A stretch of DNA of 64,000 bases from Corynebacterium glyciniphilum AJ 3170 (GCF_000626675.1 NZ_CP006842.1:2604001-2668000); one strand, 5' to 3'; counted from the stretch's first letter, positions 1-8,817 are shown. Notes: a model not told the origin generated them from the letters alone. Program-made: numbers and translations.

Positions 1-570
1 CACTGCTGCGACGGTGAGAATGATCCTCCGCCAGACGGTGAGTCCGCCCGCCCAGTCAAGTAGCCGCTGGCCGTAGAGCTTTCCGATCACGAAGAACGGC
101 CAGAAAACCAATGTTCGAACGGCGGAGAGTTCATTGTCGAACGCTGGGAGGAGGGCGCCGAAGATGCCGGTCATCACCGAGGTGACGAGCGCTGCGCGGG
201 GGAAACGTTCGATGAACGGCACAGTGACCATCCACCACGCCATCGCGAGAAGGAACCATGAGTACCAGAAAGGCGTGAGGAAAGCGAAGTCCGGGGAAAG
301 ATCGAAGACCCACAACCATCCCCACATGAGTGGCAGCACCGTGGCCAGCAACACGAGGAAGCTGAGGATACGTTCCGGGAGTCGGTTGGACTTCGCCGTG
401 ATGCCCGCCAGAAAGATGAAGGCGGGCATGTGGAACGAGTAGATGAGGTACATCGGGGCCCGCAGTACGTCAGAGTCCCAGGGCGCGGCCCTCGCCAGCA
501 GGTGTCCCAGGACGACGGTGAAGATGAGGATCCCTTTGGCACGGTCGAGGCGGTGGTTACGGGTGGACAC
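1..570 (-). CDS. Acyltransferase family 3-like membrane protein, partial (C-terminus outside window)
   Basis: An open frame of 190 codons runs from a GTG at 570 to the window edge without a stop. Residues 9-22 read as the N-terminal signature of membrane acyltransferases (LDRAKGILIFTVVLGH), and FHMPAFIFLAG follows at about residue 50, which is typical of the fucose 4-O-acetylase-like group. Several hydrophobic helices follow. Such enzymes move acyl groups onto cell-envelope glycans or lipids; the acceptor here is unknown. It lies 73 bases downstream of a second acyltransferase on the same strand, so the two may be co-transcribed. The start is chosen because the signature begins right after it; no strong Shine-Dalgarno sequence is visible. 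Confidence 0.75.
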   Translation of the reverse strand, partial: MSTRNHRLDRAKGILIFTVVLGHLLARAAPWDSDVLRAPMYLIYSFHMPAFIFLAGITAKSNRLPERILSFLVLLATVLPLMWGWLWVFDLSPDFAFLTPFWYSWFLLAMAWWMVTVPFIERFPRAALVTSVMTGIFGALLPAFDNELSAVRTLVFWPFFVIGKLYGQRLLDWAGGLTVWRRIILTVAAV

Positions 571-643
571 GCGGCCACGATAACGCGAGGAGACCGTCAG
601 ATGTCCACTTCCCGTCCTCCGTCGACGGCGGAGAAGGAGCCCG

Positions 644-1780
644 TTATGGTTCCTGCCTCCTCCGTTCACTGTCAAGGTAGCGCCGCCGCATCCACTGTGG
701 TCGCCGGAACAGCCACGAAAAGCCACACGCCATGAGTACCTTGTGCAATCCCAGGCAGAGCACAGCAGCGATGCCCGCGAGGATCAGTGGTTGCAGCGGC
801 AGGCCCGGATCAGCCGGTAGGACGAGGTCGAGGAGGAAGGCCACCGTCGCCAGCACCATGATGTGCATCAGGAACACGGGAAGTGTCCGTGCTCCGACCT
901 TGCTGAACGGCACGGTGATACGCCAGGACTCCATGTAGGAGAACGCACTGACCACAGCGATGATCCCCACCAGGGCCAGAAACAGCCGTACCGGACCGTT
1001 GAGCCCGAAGTTGAAGTGGTCATGGGTGGCGTCGATCCATAACGCAACCACTGCGTAGACGGACACGGAACCGGCGATGATCCACAGTGAGCGGCGTTGT
1101 GCCAGCCGGTGGATCCATGGTGCTCCGTACATGCCCAGCAGGTAGAAAAAATAAGTTCGCAGAATGTCATTCCACGGCCAGTCGAATTCCGCCAAGGGGC
1201 TCAGCACACTGAGCGCCATGGCCGCCAGAAGCTGAATCACCGGTGGCACCCGCCGTGTCAGTTTCGACACGACGGCGAACAACGCCAGCGCGTACACGAA
1301 CCACAGGTAGGATTCCGGTCCCAGTACCGACAGTCCGATGCGCTCAGCCATCGGCCCCCAGTTCTCCGGATCGAGGCCCTGTGGTGCGGGGATACCGTCA
1401 CTGTTTCCCACGGAGGTGAGCGGCACCATCGACAACCAGATCTCGCGGATCGGCACCCACAGTACGAACAGCCACACCATGATCCAGACGCGGCGGTCGG
1501 CGAACGACCGCCAGCGCTCAGAGAGGGCTCTCGCCGCGAACAGGCCCGTCAACAGAAAGAACAGCGGCATGCGGAACGGCCCGAGCATCAGGCTCATCTT
1601 CTCCCAGATGCCGGTGTCATAGCCGTTGTTGTTCAAGGTGATGTTCGCGTGCCCGGCGACGACCAGCAGGATACAGAGACCTTTGGCCGCATCCACCCAA
1701 CCGACGCGGCCGATGCGGCCACGGTGGCCGCTACGCGAGGACGGAGTGCCCGACGACACCGGGGTCACTTCGGGTGGCAC
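644..1780 (-). CDS. Acyltransferase family 3 membrane protein
   Basis: This 378-residue membrane protein has the family signature near residue 29 (WVDAAKGLCILLVVAGH) followed by roughly ten hydrophobic helices and RMPLFFLLTGLFA at about residue 70. The hydrophilic N-terminus and Arg-rich C-terminus (SERRRQEP) look cytoplasmic. The family O-acylates extracytoplasmic sugars or lipids; no substrate can be deduced. It starts with GTG and has no obvious ribosome site; a GTG four codons further in is an alternative. It lies between the dicarboxylate transporter and a second acyltransferase, all on the minus strand. Confidence 0.8.
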   Translation of the reverse strand: MPPEVTPVSSGTPSSRSGHRGRIGRVGWVDAAKGLCILLVVAGHANITLNNNGYDTGIWEKMSLMLGPFRMPLFFLLTGLFAARALSERWRSFADRRVWIMVWLFVLWVPIREIWLSMVPLTSVGNSDGIPAPQGLDPENWGPMAERIGLSVLGPESYLWFVYALALFAVVSKLTRRVPPVIQLLAAMALSVLSPLAEFDWPWNDILRTYFFYLLGMYGAPWIHRLAQRRSLWIIAGSVSVYAVVALWIDATHDHFNFGLNGPVRLFLALVGIIAVVSAFSYMESWRITVPFSKVGARTLPVFLMHIMVLATVAFLLDLVLPADPGLPLQPLILAGIAAVLCLGLHKVLMACGFSWLFRRPQWMRRRYLDSERRRQEP

Positions 1781-1902
1781 TGAATCCGCTCACTCTCTGC
1801 ATAGCCTGAAGACATCTTAGGTTGACGCTACTATGCCGGAACCTTCCCTCCGGGAAACGGGGTGGAAGCGGAGCCTCTTGTCCCCGGGGATGGTTGTCGT
1901 CG

Positions 1903-3564
1903 CTATCCGAACGTCAGCCCGAACACCGGCACTGCGAGGCCGAAAACGGTGAGGGTGATCAAGAAGATGGCGATCACATTCAGCCAGAACCCGCCCTTGA
2001 GCATGTCGCCGGCCTTCACATACCCCGAACCGTAGGCGATGGCGTTCGGAGGCGTCGCTACCGGCAGCATGAATGCGCAGGTCGCCGCCAATGCCGTGGG
2101 AATGACCAGGAACATGATGTTCATTTCATTGTCCGCTGTCAGACCGATACCAACCGCGACACCACCCATGATCGGCAAGAAAGTCGCGGCCGTTGCGGTA
2201 TTGGAGGTGAACTCGGTCAGAATGAGCACAACACCGGCAATCGCGAACACCAGCAGTACCAGTGGCAGCGCATCCATCCCCTTGGCCATCTCACCGATCC
2301 AGAGTGACAGGCCGGAGGCTGACACCATTGAAGACAGGGCGAGACCGCCACCGAAGAGGATCAGGACGTCCCACGGAACCTCCTTGGTGTGCTCCCAGTC
2401 CATCACCCGCGTCCCACGCTTGTTGACCGGGACGATATACATCAGCACCGCGGCGGTCATGGCGATCGCAGCATCTGCGATCGTGATCGACCACCAGTCG
2501 ACGTACTCAGCGAGCAGCGGGAACGAAATCCAGGCGACTGCCGTACAGACGAAAATGATGCCGGCGGTGACTTCAGCGCGGGTGATCTTCCCCATGTCGT
2601 CGATCTCTTTGCGGATCAGCTCCTTGCCACCCGGGATCTCGTCCATCTCAGGTTTGAAAACTGTGACGAGGACAAGCCAGGCGAGGACGGTGAAGACGAT
2701 GGCCAACGGCAGGCCGACCATCATCCACTTACCGAATCCGATCTCGATGCCATGGCTGGACGACATGTACGCCGCCATAAGGGCGTTCGGTGGGGTTCCG
2801 ATCAGGGTTCCGAGGGAACCGATGGAGGCGGAGTATGCGATCGCCAGCATCAGAGCAGTAGCGAACTTCTTCTGGTTCTGGTGTCCGCCGACCCGCTCTG
2901 CGGTCAGTGCCAGTACGGAGACTCCGATCGGCAGCATCACAACGGCGGTCGCGGTGTTCGACACCCACATCGACATGAAGCCGGTGGCGATCATGAACCC
3001 CAGGACCAGCTGTTTCGGCTTCGTTCCCACCCAGAGGACCACAAGCAGCGCCACGCGTCGATGAAGTCCCCACCGTTGGATACCGAGGGCGAGGATGAAT
3101 CCGCCCATGAACAGGAAGATGGTGGGCTCTGCGTAGGCGACGGAGACGTCACCGAACCCTGCTACCTGGAGAACGGGGAAGGCTACCAACGGGATCATCG
3201 CCGTCGCTGCGAGAGGCAACGCGCCGGTCATCCACAACGCCCCCATGAGGACTGCCACAGCAGCAGTCACCCGGATCGTATCGATGTCGAAGGGACCATT
3301 GTCGTCGTCCGGATAGGCCTCATTGATCAGGTCCGCGCCGTTGGACGGGAAAAGGAAGTAGATGATGACGGCAAGGACCACGGCGATACCGAGGCTACGA
3401 AAACGCTTGATGTTGTTGGAGCGTTCTACATCTCCTTCCTGGCGCTCCTCGCCAGCCGGAGCGTTGTCCTCAGCTGGGGATTCGGTGACGGCGCCAGGGT
3501 CATCGGTCGCCGTGGAAGTATCAGGGTCGGACGGGTTTCCGCCCGCTCCGGCTTTGGCAGACAT
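1903..3564 (-). CDS. DASS (SLC13) family sodium-coupled dicarboxylate transporter
   Basis: This 553-residue transporter has an acidic 60-residue cytoplasmic head, then about 11-12 membrane helices. The two diagnostic SNT motifs of the divalent anion:Na+ symporters are visible, MWVSNTATAVVMLPI at about 199-213 and FTSNTATAATFLPI at about 452-465, each in a re-entrant hairpin. A further family motif, PVATPPNAIAYGSG, lies near residue 500. C. glutamicum DccT is a family member that imports succinate, fumarate and malate, so C4-dicarboxylate uptake is the likely role, but citrate or sulfate cannot be excluded. A purine-rich ribosome site (GAGAGGA) lies about 9 bases before the ATG. The 122-base gap to the acyltransferase suggests a separate transcript. 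Confidence 0.88.
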   Translation of the reverse strand: MSAKAGAGGNPSDPDTSTATDDPGAVTESPAEDNAPAGEERQEGDVERSNNIKRFRSLGIAVVLAVIIYFLFPSNGADLINEAYPDDDNGPFDIDTIRVTAAVAVLMGALWMTGALPLAATAMIPLVAFPVLQVAGFGDVSVAYAEPTIFLFMGGFILALGIQRWGLHRRVALLVVLWVGTKPKQLVLGFMIATGFMSMWVSNTATAVVMLPIGVSVLALTAERVGGHQNQKKFATALMLAIAYSASIGSLGTLIGTPPNALMAAYMSSSHGIEIGFGKWMMVGLPLAIVFTVLAWLVLVTVFKPEMDEIPGGKELIRKEIDDMGKITRAEVTAGIIFVCTAVAWISFPLLAEYVDWWSITIADAAIAMTAAVLMYIVPVNKRGTRVMDWEHTKEVPWDVLILFGGGLALSSMVSASGLSLWIGEMAKGMDALPLVLLVFAIAGVVLILTEFTSNTATAATFLPIMGGVAVGIGLTADNEMNIMFLVIPTALAATCAFMLPVATPPNAIAYGSGYVKAGDMLKGGFWLNVIAIFLITLTVFGLAVPVFGLTFG

Positions 3565-3886
3565 GGTGTGTGTCCTCTCGTGGATAGTAAACGTCAGTCA
3601 CAAGGGTAGGACGATTACTATTCCGAGGCTAATGTTGTTCCGGACGGGGTTGTTTTCCGAAGGACATCTACCCCCATAAACCACGCCCGGCCCCGAAGAT
3701 CCCGCAACTGACGTCACGAAGAGTCAGGTTTTAGGGATCTACCACCCCCATTTGCCCCATCGTGCCCGCGCCCGTTGCGACCGGTGCCGGCATGTTCCGG
3801 ACCACTCCGTCTCACCGACGGCGCCCTACCGCCCGTGTAACCTGAAGAGGCACTTCACGCCGTCCACACCGAGGAGTCCCACCATC
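3565..3886. other. Intergenic region between divergent dicarboxylate transporter and SDR genes
   Basis: This 322-base gap separates two divergent genes and must hold both promoters. Two short related strings occur, ATCTACCCCCAT near 3666 and ATCTACCACCCCCATT near 3738. The AC(4-5)A core resembles sites described for the C. glutamicum carbon regulator RamA, but at this length it could be chance. No small gene with a good ribosome site or hairpin was found. Confidence 0.5.
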
Positions 3887-4720
3887 GTGTTCCGCCGTTC
3901 CCGCTACCCGTCCGCCCTCCCCACGCCCGGCCCGAACCGCGTCGCCGTCGTCACCGGTGCATCATCGGGAATCGGGCAGGCGATCGCGCTGGAACTCGGC
4001 CGCCGCGGACACAATCTACTGCTCGTCGCCCGCACGACTGGGCCAATGGAACAGATCCGCGAGGAGCTCGCCACCAGCCGTCCGGACATCAGCACCGAAA
4101 TCCGCGCCTGCGACCTCGCCGACGCTTCGGCCCGCGCCACCCTGATCGATGAAATCACGACACGGGACGTGCACATCATCATCAACTCCGCCGGCGTTGC
4201 CACCTTCGGCGAGTTCCGCACACTCGACCCGTCCTACGAACGGCTCCAGTTCGAGCTCAATGCCACCGCAGTCTTCGAGCTCACCTCTGCGGTTCTTCCG
4301 GGCATGGTGGCCAGCGGGGACGCCGGGATCGTCAACGTGGGCTCGGTCGCCGGCAACGCCGCCATCCCGAACAACGCCACGTATGTCGGGACGAAGGCGA
4401 TGGTGAACACTTTCACCGAAGCCCTCCACTACGAGCTGAAGAACACCGGCGTTCGCTGTACTCTCCTTGCACCGGGGCCGGTGCGTGAGGAAGTAAAAGA
4501 CGATGCAGAGCGTACGATCGTCGACCGGGCCACCCCCGACTTCGTGTGGACCACCTACCCTGACTGCGCGAGGGAAACCCTCGATGCGCTCGCGGCAAAC
4601 ACGCTGCGCGTCGTCCCCGGCGGGCTGTCGAAGGTCGCGAACGTGATCTCCACCTATGTACCCCGCCGCCTCACCGCGCCCCTGTTCGGCGCAGCATACT
4701 CGCGCATGGCCGAAAACTAG
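3887..4720 (+). CDS. Short-chain dehydrogenase/reductase (SDR family)
   Basis: The 277-residue product starts at a GTG preceded by GAGGAG; the open frame extends 45 codons upstream but that part lacks family similarity. The classical SDR pattern is visible: a Rossmann glycine motif TGASSGIGQA at about residues 22-31, the INSAGVA segment near 100, catalytic Ser in VNVGSVAGNA at about 150, and YVGTKA (Tyr-x3-Lys) at about 165. It is therefore an NAD(P)H-dependent oxidoreductase; the substrate cannot be told, although close family members act on lipids. The gene ends 12 bases before the oligoribonuclease gene, so the two are probably co-transcribed. Confidence 0.85.
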   Translation: MFRRSRYPSALPTPGPNRVAVVTGASSGIGQAIALELGRRGHNLLLVARTTGPMEQIREELATSRPDISTEIRACDLADASARATLIDEITTRDVHIIINSAGVATFGEFRTLDPSYERLQFELNATAVFELTSAVLPGMVASGDAGIVNVGSVAGNAAIPNNATYVGTKAMVNTFTEALHYELKNTGVRCTLLAPGPVREEVKDDAERTIVDRATPDFVWTTYPDCARETLDALAANTLRVVPGGLSKVANVISTYVPRRLTAPLFGAAYSRMAEN

Positions 4721-4732
4721 AAGGAAACCGCA

Positions 4733-5362
4733 TTGACACCGAACCAGATCGCCAAGAACGACCGGATCGTCTGGGCCGACTGCGAAATGACCGGGCTCGA
4801 CCCGGACAAGCACGTCCTCGTCGAGATAGCCGTCGTCGTCACCGATGCCGACCTGACACCGCTGGACGACGGCATCGACATCGTGATCCACGCCTCCGAG
4901 GACGAGCTCGCCGGCATGGATGATTTCGTCACAAAGATGCACGCGGACTCCGGCCTCACCGAGCAGATCCGTGAGAGCCCGGTGAGCCTCGCCGACGCCG
5001 AAGCACAGGTCGTGGAGTATCTCAAGAAGTACGTACCGGTCGCCGGCGCCGCCCCTCTGGCGGGAAACTCCATCGCCAGTGACCGCAAGTTCATCTCCCG
5101 GTACATGCCCGACCTGGACACGTTCCTGCACTACCGCATGATCGATGTCTCTTCCATCAAGGAACTCGCACGTCGCTGGTACCCGCGCGCCTACAGCAAT
5201 CAGCCGGACAAGGGGATGCAGCACCGCGCGCTGGCGGATATCCGCGAATCCATCCGTGAGCTGGACTACTACCGCCGAGCCCTCTTCGTCTCTGCCCCCG
5301 GCCCCACCAACGGTGAGGCGAAAGAGTTCGCCGACGCAGCCTCCGAAGCCAACCCGATCTGA
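4733..5362 (+). CDS. orn: Oligoribonuclease
   Basis: This 209-residue DEDDh 3'-5' exonuclease degrades short oligoribonucleotides of 2-5 residues, including pGpG, in the cytoplasm. Exo motif I is [10 protein letters not shown] at about residue 14 (Asp and Glu bind metal). Exo III is [10 protein letters not shown] near residue 163, with the catalytic His and Asp. The length is slightly above the family norm because of a C-terminal tail ending in EANPI. It starts with TTG behind AGAAGGAAACC. It follows the SDR gene closely and precedes tRNA-His. Confidence 0.95.
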   Translation: MTPNQIAKNDRIVWADCEMTGLDPDKHVLVEIAVVVTDADLTPLDDGIDIVIHASEDELAGMDDFVTKMHADSGLTEQIRESPVSLADAEAQVVEYLKKYVPVAGAAPLAGNSIASDRKFISRYMPDLDTFLHYRMIDVSSIKELARRWYPRAYSNQPDKGMQHRALADIRESIRELDYYRRALFVSAPGPTNGEAKEFADAASEANPI

Positions 5363-5377
5363 CGGTGAGCGGCCCGT

Positions 5378-5407
5378 TTGGTGTGGTCGCCGGGCGTGGT
5401 CTAGTAT
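5378..5407 (+). promoter_or_regulatory. Probable promoter of tRNA-His
   Basis: A TAGTAT -10 hexamer at 5402-5407 lies 18 bases after TTGGTG (5378-5383). Transcription would start near 5414, about 45 bases before the tRNA. Confidence 0.55.
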
Positions 5408-5458
5408 GAATCCCGCTGCAGCAACGACGCCGGGCCTGGTTGCCGTTATGCATGCATG

Positions 5459-5534
5459 GTGGCTGTAGTTCAGCTGGTAGAGCACCAGGTTGTGATCCTG
5501 GGTGTCGCGGGTTCGAGTCCCGTCAGCCACCCCA
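5459..5534 (+). tRNA. tRNA-His (GTG anticodon)
   Basis: The cloverleaf is complete. The acceptor stem GTGGCTG pairs with CAGCCAC (5524-5530). The anticodon loop reads TTGTGAT with GTG as anticodon, the T-arm has GGTTCGAGTCC, and the 3' CCA is encoded (5532-5534). The G at 5458 is the extra G-1 typical of bacterial tRNA-His, opposite discriminator C at 5531. Confidence 0.95.
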
Positions 5535-5540
5535 AAGCCT

Positions 5541-5581
5541 GAACCCGGGTCCACCTCCTCACGGACGGTGGACCCGGGTTC
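5541..5581 (+). terminator. Strong hairpin after tRNA-His
   Basis: A perfect 15-bp inverted repeat, GAACCCGGGTCCACC (5541-5555) and its complement (5567-5581), encloses an 11-base loop. There is no clear U-tract. It separates the plus-strand orn/tRNA unit from the minus-strand VOC gene and could stop transcription from both sides. Confidence 0.8.
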
Positions 5582-5597
5582 AGCTGCGTCCGATCGG

Positions 5598-6008
5598 CTA
5601 CCCCTGATGAATCAGCTGGATCAGGTTGCCACACGTGTCATCCAGCACGGCGGTGGTGACACCACCCATCTCGACCGGCTTCTGGGTGAACCGGACACCG
5701 AGCTCAACGAGACGCTCGTACTCCACCTGAACATCATCGACGGAGAACTGCGTGTACGGCACTCCGTCCGAGAACAACGCGTGTTTGAACCGCCCTGCTG
5801 CCGGATGCCCGGACGGTTCGAGAAGCAGTTCAGTTCCGGTCGGATCTTTCGGGGAGACCACAGTGAGCCACCGGTCGTCAGGCCCGTCACCGAGTGGCAC
5901 ATCGTGCTTCTTCCGAAAGCCAAGGACGTCGATATAGAAAGCCTCCGCCTTACGTGTGTCATCGACGATCACACTGGTCAACGTGATGCGGATGGTGGAC
6001 GGAGTCAT
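5598..6008 (-). CDS. VOC-family (glyoxalase/bleomycin-resistance-like) protein
   Basis: The 136-residue product starts at the ATG behind GGGGAGAGTC; the frame is open nine codons further upstream but lacks a ribosome site there. The two beta-alpha-beta-beta-beta repeats of the vicinal oxygen chelate fold are recognisable: ITLTSVIVDDTRKAEAFY at the start and PYTQFSVDDVQVEYERL in the second half. A terminal Asp-containing segment (DTCGNLIQLIHQ) matches the YHhDPxGNxhEL-type ending with the usual metal Glu replaced by Gln. Members range from glyoxalases to antibiotic-binding proteins; function is not assignable. Confidence 0.85.
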   Translation of the reverse strand: MTPSTIRITLTSVIVDDTRKAEAFYIDVLGFRKKHDVPLGDGPDDRWLTVVSPKDPTGTELLLEPSGHPAAGRFKHALFSDGVPYTQFSVDDVQVEYERLVELGVRFTQKPVEMGGVTTAVLDDTCGNLIQLIHQG

Positions 6009-6053
6009 GACTCTCCCCTCTTCCCAGGTGTGCAATGCGCGGAGAACTGTTGT

Positions 6054-7280
6054 TTAAGCGGTGTAGCTGAGAACCTCGAATGTCATTCCTGCCGCCGTCA
6101 GCCGGTCGATGAGGTTCTCCCCCATCGCCGTTGCGGTGGTGAGCTGTCCAGCGAGGTGCGGATTGTCGTCGAACGCCAGCGACAGCGCCGACTCCGCCAG
6201 CATCTTTGCAGTCTCAGTGTAGCCCGGGTCTCCCCCGCTCACACGGGTATGCACGGTCTTCCCCGCCGCGGCCCCTACGAATTCCACGGTGAACCAGGTC
6301 TTGTCCCGACGCTCCTGCGATGGCCCCTCACCGGCAGCGGTCCGTCGGGCGATCGCCCGACGGACCGGGGGAATCTGCACCGCCGCGATGCCCAGGACGA
6401 ATCCGAGGAGTGAGGCAGGAACCGTGCGGAACTTCTTTGCTCCGGCATTGTGTGAGTAAGTGAAGTCCGGGCCGTATCGGTCGGCTGATGGCGCAGTGAG
6501 GGCCGACCGGGTGACGATCTGACCGTCGATCGTCGGCAACGGGATCAACCAGGTTCCTGTCACGCGGTCGCGCCGTGGGACGCCCAATGACAACCGCGCC
6601 CGACGGTCGGACGGCCGCGACTCGGACCGTCGTCGTTGCGATGCTGCCTGCCACATTGGTCGCAGGCGTGACAACTGCTTCAGTCCGGAGTGCAGAGTGC
6701 CACCGGAGAAAGACGCATTCGTCCGCACGACGCCACGGACGTCCATCGGTGCGTCTCCAGGGAGGTGCATAGCCGTGTACAGTGCACCGAGGTCATGGGG
6801 AATCGAGTCGAATCCGCACGCGTGGACGAGCCTGGCGCCGCTCTTCCGCGCTGTGGCATCGTGCTCCAGGAACATCCGGTCGACGAACTCCGGCTCCCCG
6901 GTCAGATCCACGTAATCGGTTCCCTCCTCAGCACATGCGGCAACGAGAGCAGCTCCGTACTCCAGGTACGGTCCCACCGTGGTGATGACAACCTTCGCTG
7001 AGCTCGCGACCTCGCTCAGAGACGCCAGATCTGTGGAATCGGCGTGCAGCAGCCCGATCTCGGCCAAGGCCGGGTTAATACCGGCCAGGCGGTCCCTCAC
7101 CGCCTCGAGCTTGTCGCGGTTACGTCCAGCCAACGCCATCCTGCCCGATGCGGGCAGGTGTTCGGCCAGGTAGTCGGCGGTGAGCCCGCCGGCGAAACCG
7201 GTGGCACCGAAAAGTACGACATCAAACGGCCGTTCCGGACGTGTGGGGTGGTCGTGTGCCTCTGTCATCGCGCCTTCCAA
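6054..7280 (-). CDS. Saccharopine dehydrogenase-like / trans-acting enoyl reductase family protein
   Basis: This 408-residue protein begins with an NAD(P)-binding motif (FGATGFAGGLTADYL) near residue 24, followed by AGRNRDKLEAV and TTVGPYLEYGAALVAACAEEGT at about 105-125. This is the pattern of the saccharopine dehydrogenase-like family that includes the mycobacterial trans-acting enoyl reductase of phenolic glycolipid synthesis. A hydrophobic stretch near residue 315 (LLGFVLGIAAVQIP) fits membrane association seen in this family. A GGAAGG ribosome site precedes the ATG. A palindromic box lies 17 bases upstream and is shared with the Old Yellow Enzyme gene. Lipid reduction is an inference only. 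Confidence 0.8.
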   Translation of the reverse strand: MEGAMTEAHDHPTRPERPFDVVLFGATGFAGGLTADYLAEHLPASGRMALAGRNRDKLEAVRDRLAGINPALAEIGLLHADSTDLASLSEVASSAKVVITTVGPYLEYGAALVAACAEEGTDYVDLTGEPEFVDRMFLEHDATARKSGARLVHACGFDSIPHDLGALYTAMHLPGDAPMDVRGVVRTNASFSGGTLHSGLKQLSRLRPMWQAASQRRRSESRPSDRRARLSLGVPRRDRVTGTWLIPLPTIDGQIVTRSALTAPSADRYGPDFTYSHNAGAKKFRTVPASLLGFVLGIAAVQIPPVRRAIARRTAAGEGPSQERRDKTWFTVEFVGAAAGKTVHTRVSGGDPGYTETAKMLAESALSLAFDDNPHLAGQLTTATAMGENLIDRLTAAGMTFEVLSYTA

Positions 7281-7296
7281 TCCATCGGAGATACCC

Positions 7297-7308
7297 GTAA
7301 ATGTTTAC
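7297..7308. promoter_or_regulatory. Palindromic operator candidate before the saccharopine dehydrogenase-like gene
   Basis: GTAAATGTTTAC has perfect 5-bp arms around a 2-base centre. It sits between a TACACT -10 (complement of 7318-7323) and the start codon, the usual place for a repressor site. A related box, GTAAATGTTCTC, lies at 8709-8720 before the Old Yellow Enzyme gene. Confidence 0.45.
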
Positions 7309-7349
7309 AGCGCTCACAAGTGTAGGTGCGTCTGCCGGAGGCGTCAATG

Positions 7350-7413
7350 ACATCTGAGCCACCGCATAGGCCACGTCCGCGCTGGACCGTGACCTGTGCG
7401 GTGGCTCAGATGT
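7350..7413. terminator. Long perfect hairpin between Old Yellow Enzyme and saccharopine dehydrogenase-like genes
   Basis: A 17-bp perfect inverted repeat, ACATCTGAGCCACCGCA (7350-7366) and its complement (7397-7413), encloses 30 bases that can themselves pair with one mismatch and one bulge around GCGCT. The hairpin follows the stop of the Old Yellow Enzyme gene (minus strand) and probably ends its transcript. It lacks a U-tract. Confidence 0.6.
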
Positions 7414-7450
7414 GCGGAGCCCGCTGCGGTCGGGAGAACCCGCGTACCGC

Positions 7451-8680
7451 TCAGCGCCGTGGGAACATCGCCCTCACGCCGTGTCGCTTCGCCGCGAACC
7501 ACAGGGCCGCCAGCCCGTCTCCACCAATGGCGCGGCCGTCGGTGATCCGGTCCATCTGCATCTCGTACCAGGAAATCCCCACCAGCGACTCGGAGTGCTC
7601 GTCGAGCGACTCGATATGGGTGGTCAACCGCGGCAGACGCACACGCTCCCGGTCGCCGTGAACGATGATGTCATTGGCAAGCTCGGGGATGAGGACCATG
7701 GGCCGCGCCATTCCGATCAGATCGCCCAGCCCGTCTTCCAGACCCTTCTCAACATCGGAGGCGCACCGGAACCCTCCGGTGACCAGCACCGGAACGTCCA
7801 CAGCCTCACGAACGCGGCGAGCCTGGTCACCGAAGAAGATCTCCCCCGTGTCCCCGGTGGCATCGACCTCGTCCCCGAGCATCAGGGGGGTGGCGTACGT
7901 GCCGCCGGAAACTTCGATGACATCGACGCCCAGCTCAGCGAGTTTCTGCGCAACCTGGAGCGACTCTTCCTCACCGAAGCCGCCGGGCACCCCGTCCGAT
8001 GCGTTGATGCGTACAGAGACCGGGAAGTCGTCGCCGACCTTCTTACGCACCGCCCGATAGACCTCGACCAGTAGACGCATGCGTCCTTCGAGGTCACCGC
8101 CGTACTCGTCGGTGCGCAGGTTGTCCGCCGGAGAGAGGAACTGGTTGATGAGGTACCCGTGCCCCGCCTGGATCTGCACGCCGGTGAAACCAGTCTCCCG
8201 GGCAATCAACGCAGTGTAGGCGAAGCGCCACACGATCAGGTCGATGTCGGAGATCGTGAGTTCGCGCGGATCAGCGAAGTAACGGCCGATGCGTCCTGCC
8301 ATCGGAACGGCGCTGGGCGCGACAGGGTACTTGTTCATGCTCCGCGGCGACTGCTTGCCGGGATGATTGAGCTGCATCCACAGGTGGGTGTCGTTCACTG
8401 TTCCGGCCGTCGCCCAGCTGCGGAGCATGTCGAGGTGACGGTCGTCGGTGACAACGACAGAACCCGGCTCGCCCCGGTGTTCAGAGTCCACCATGACTCC
8501 GCCGGTCACGACCAGACCGGACCCGCCATGAGCCCACCGGCGGTACAGGTCGAGGTGCTGGTTGGACGGCCCACCCGACGGGGTCGCCAGGCCCTCACTC
8601 GTCGAGGACTTCACGAGTCGGTTCTTCAATGTGGTGCCGCACGGCAGCTCCAGGGGTGCGGCAACCGGTGTAGGGGTCAC
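7451..8680 (-). CDS. NADH:flavin oxidoreductase (Old Yellow Enzyme family)
   Basis: The start is the GTG behind GGAGAGTCACC, giving 409 residues; the frame extends 19 codons upstream without a ribosome site. Family marks are RLVKSSTSEGLA near residue 20, LWMQLNHPGKQSP near 105 (substrate His and Gly region), the FMN-binding NQFLSPADNLRTDEYGG near 180 with GRMRLLVEV, and VLVTGGFR near 325. These enzymes use FMN to reduce activated C=C bonds or take part in fatty acid and xenobiotic reduction. A GTAAATGTT box lies 29 bases upstream of the start. Confidence 0.9.
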   Translation of the reverse strand: MTPTPVAAPLELPCGTTLKNRLVKSSTSEGLATPSGGPSNQHLDLYRRWAHGGSGLVVTGGVMVDSEHRGEPGSVVVTDDRHLDMLRSWATAGTVNDTHLWMQLNHPGKQSPRSMNKYPVAPSAVPMAGRIGRYFADPRELTISDIDLIVWRFAYTALIARETGFTGVQIQAGHGYLINQFLSPADNLRTDEYGGDLEGRMRLLVEVYRAVRKKVGDDFPVSVRINASDGVPGGFGEEESLQVAQKLAELGVDVIEVSGGTYATPLMLGDEVDATGDTGEIFFGDQARRVREAVDVPVLVTGGFRCASDVEKGLEDGLGDLIGMARPMVLIPELANDIIVHGDRERVRLPRLTTHIESLDEHSESLVGISWYEMQMDRITDGRAIGGDGLAALWFAAKRHGVRAMFPRR

Positions 8681-8708
8681 GGTGACTCTCCAAAAGTTCA
8701 GGTATCCG

Positions 8709-8720
8709 GTAAATGTTCTC
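8709..8720. promoter_or_regulatory. Operator candidate before the Old Yellow Enzyme gene
   Basis: GTAAATGTTCTC differs at two of twelve bases from the palindrome before the saccharopine dehydrogenase-like gene (7297-7308). A shared regulator is possible; none is encoded next to either gene. Confidence 0.35.
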
Positions 8721-8817
8721 AGTGACGGACCGCCCAACGGCCCGTCACCCGCAGACTGTACCTACTGCTCCTTGCCTACATATCATGCCGCAGCGCACAG
8801 ACTCAAGAAACGCCATA

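Noticed and set aside
2389..3609. 406-codon plus-strand frame opposite the dicarboxylate transporter
   Set aside because: Composition is typical of an antisense shadow in high-GC DNA (rich in Asp, Arg, Gly, His) and the minus frame carries clear SNT transporter motifs.
4016..5554. 512-codon minus frame spanning SDR, orn and tRNA-His
   Set aside because: It crosses a tRNA and two genes with full catalytic motifs on the plus strand; no family pattern is visible.
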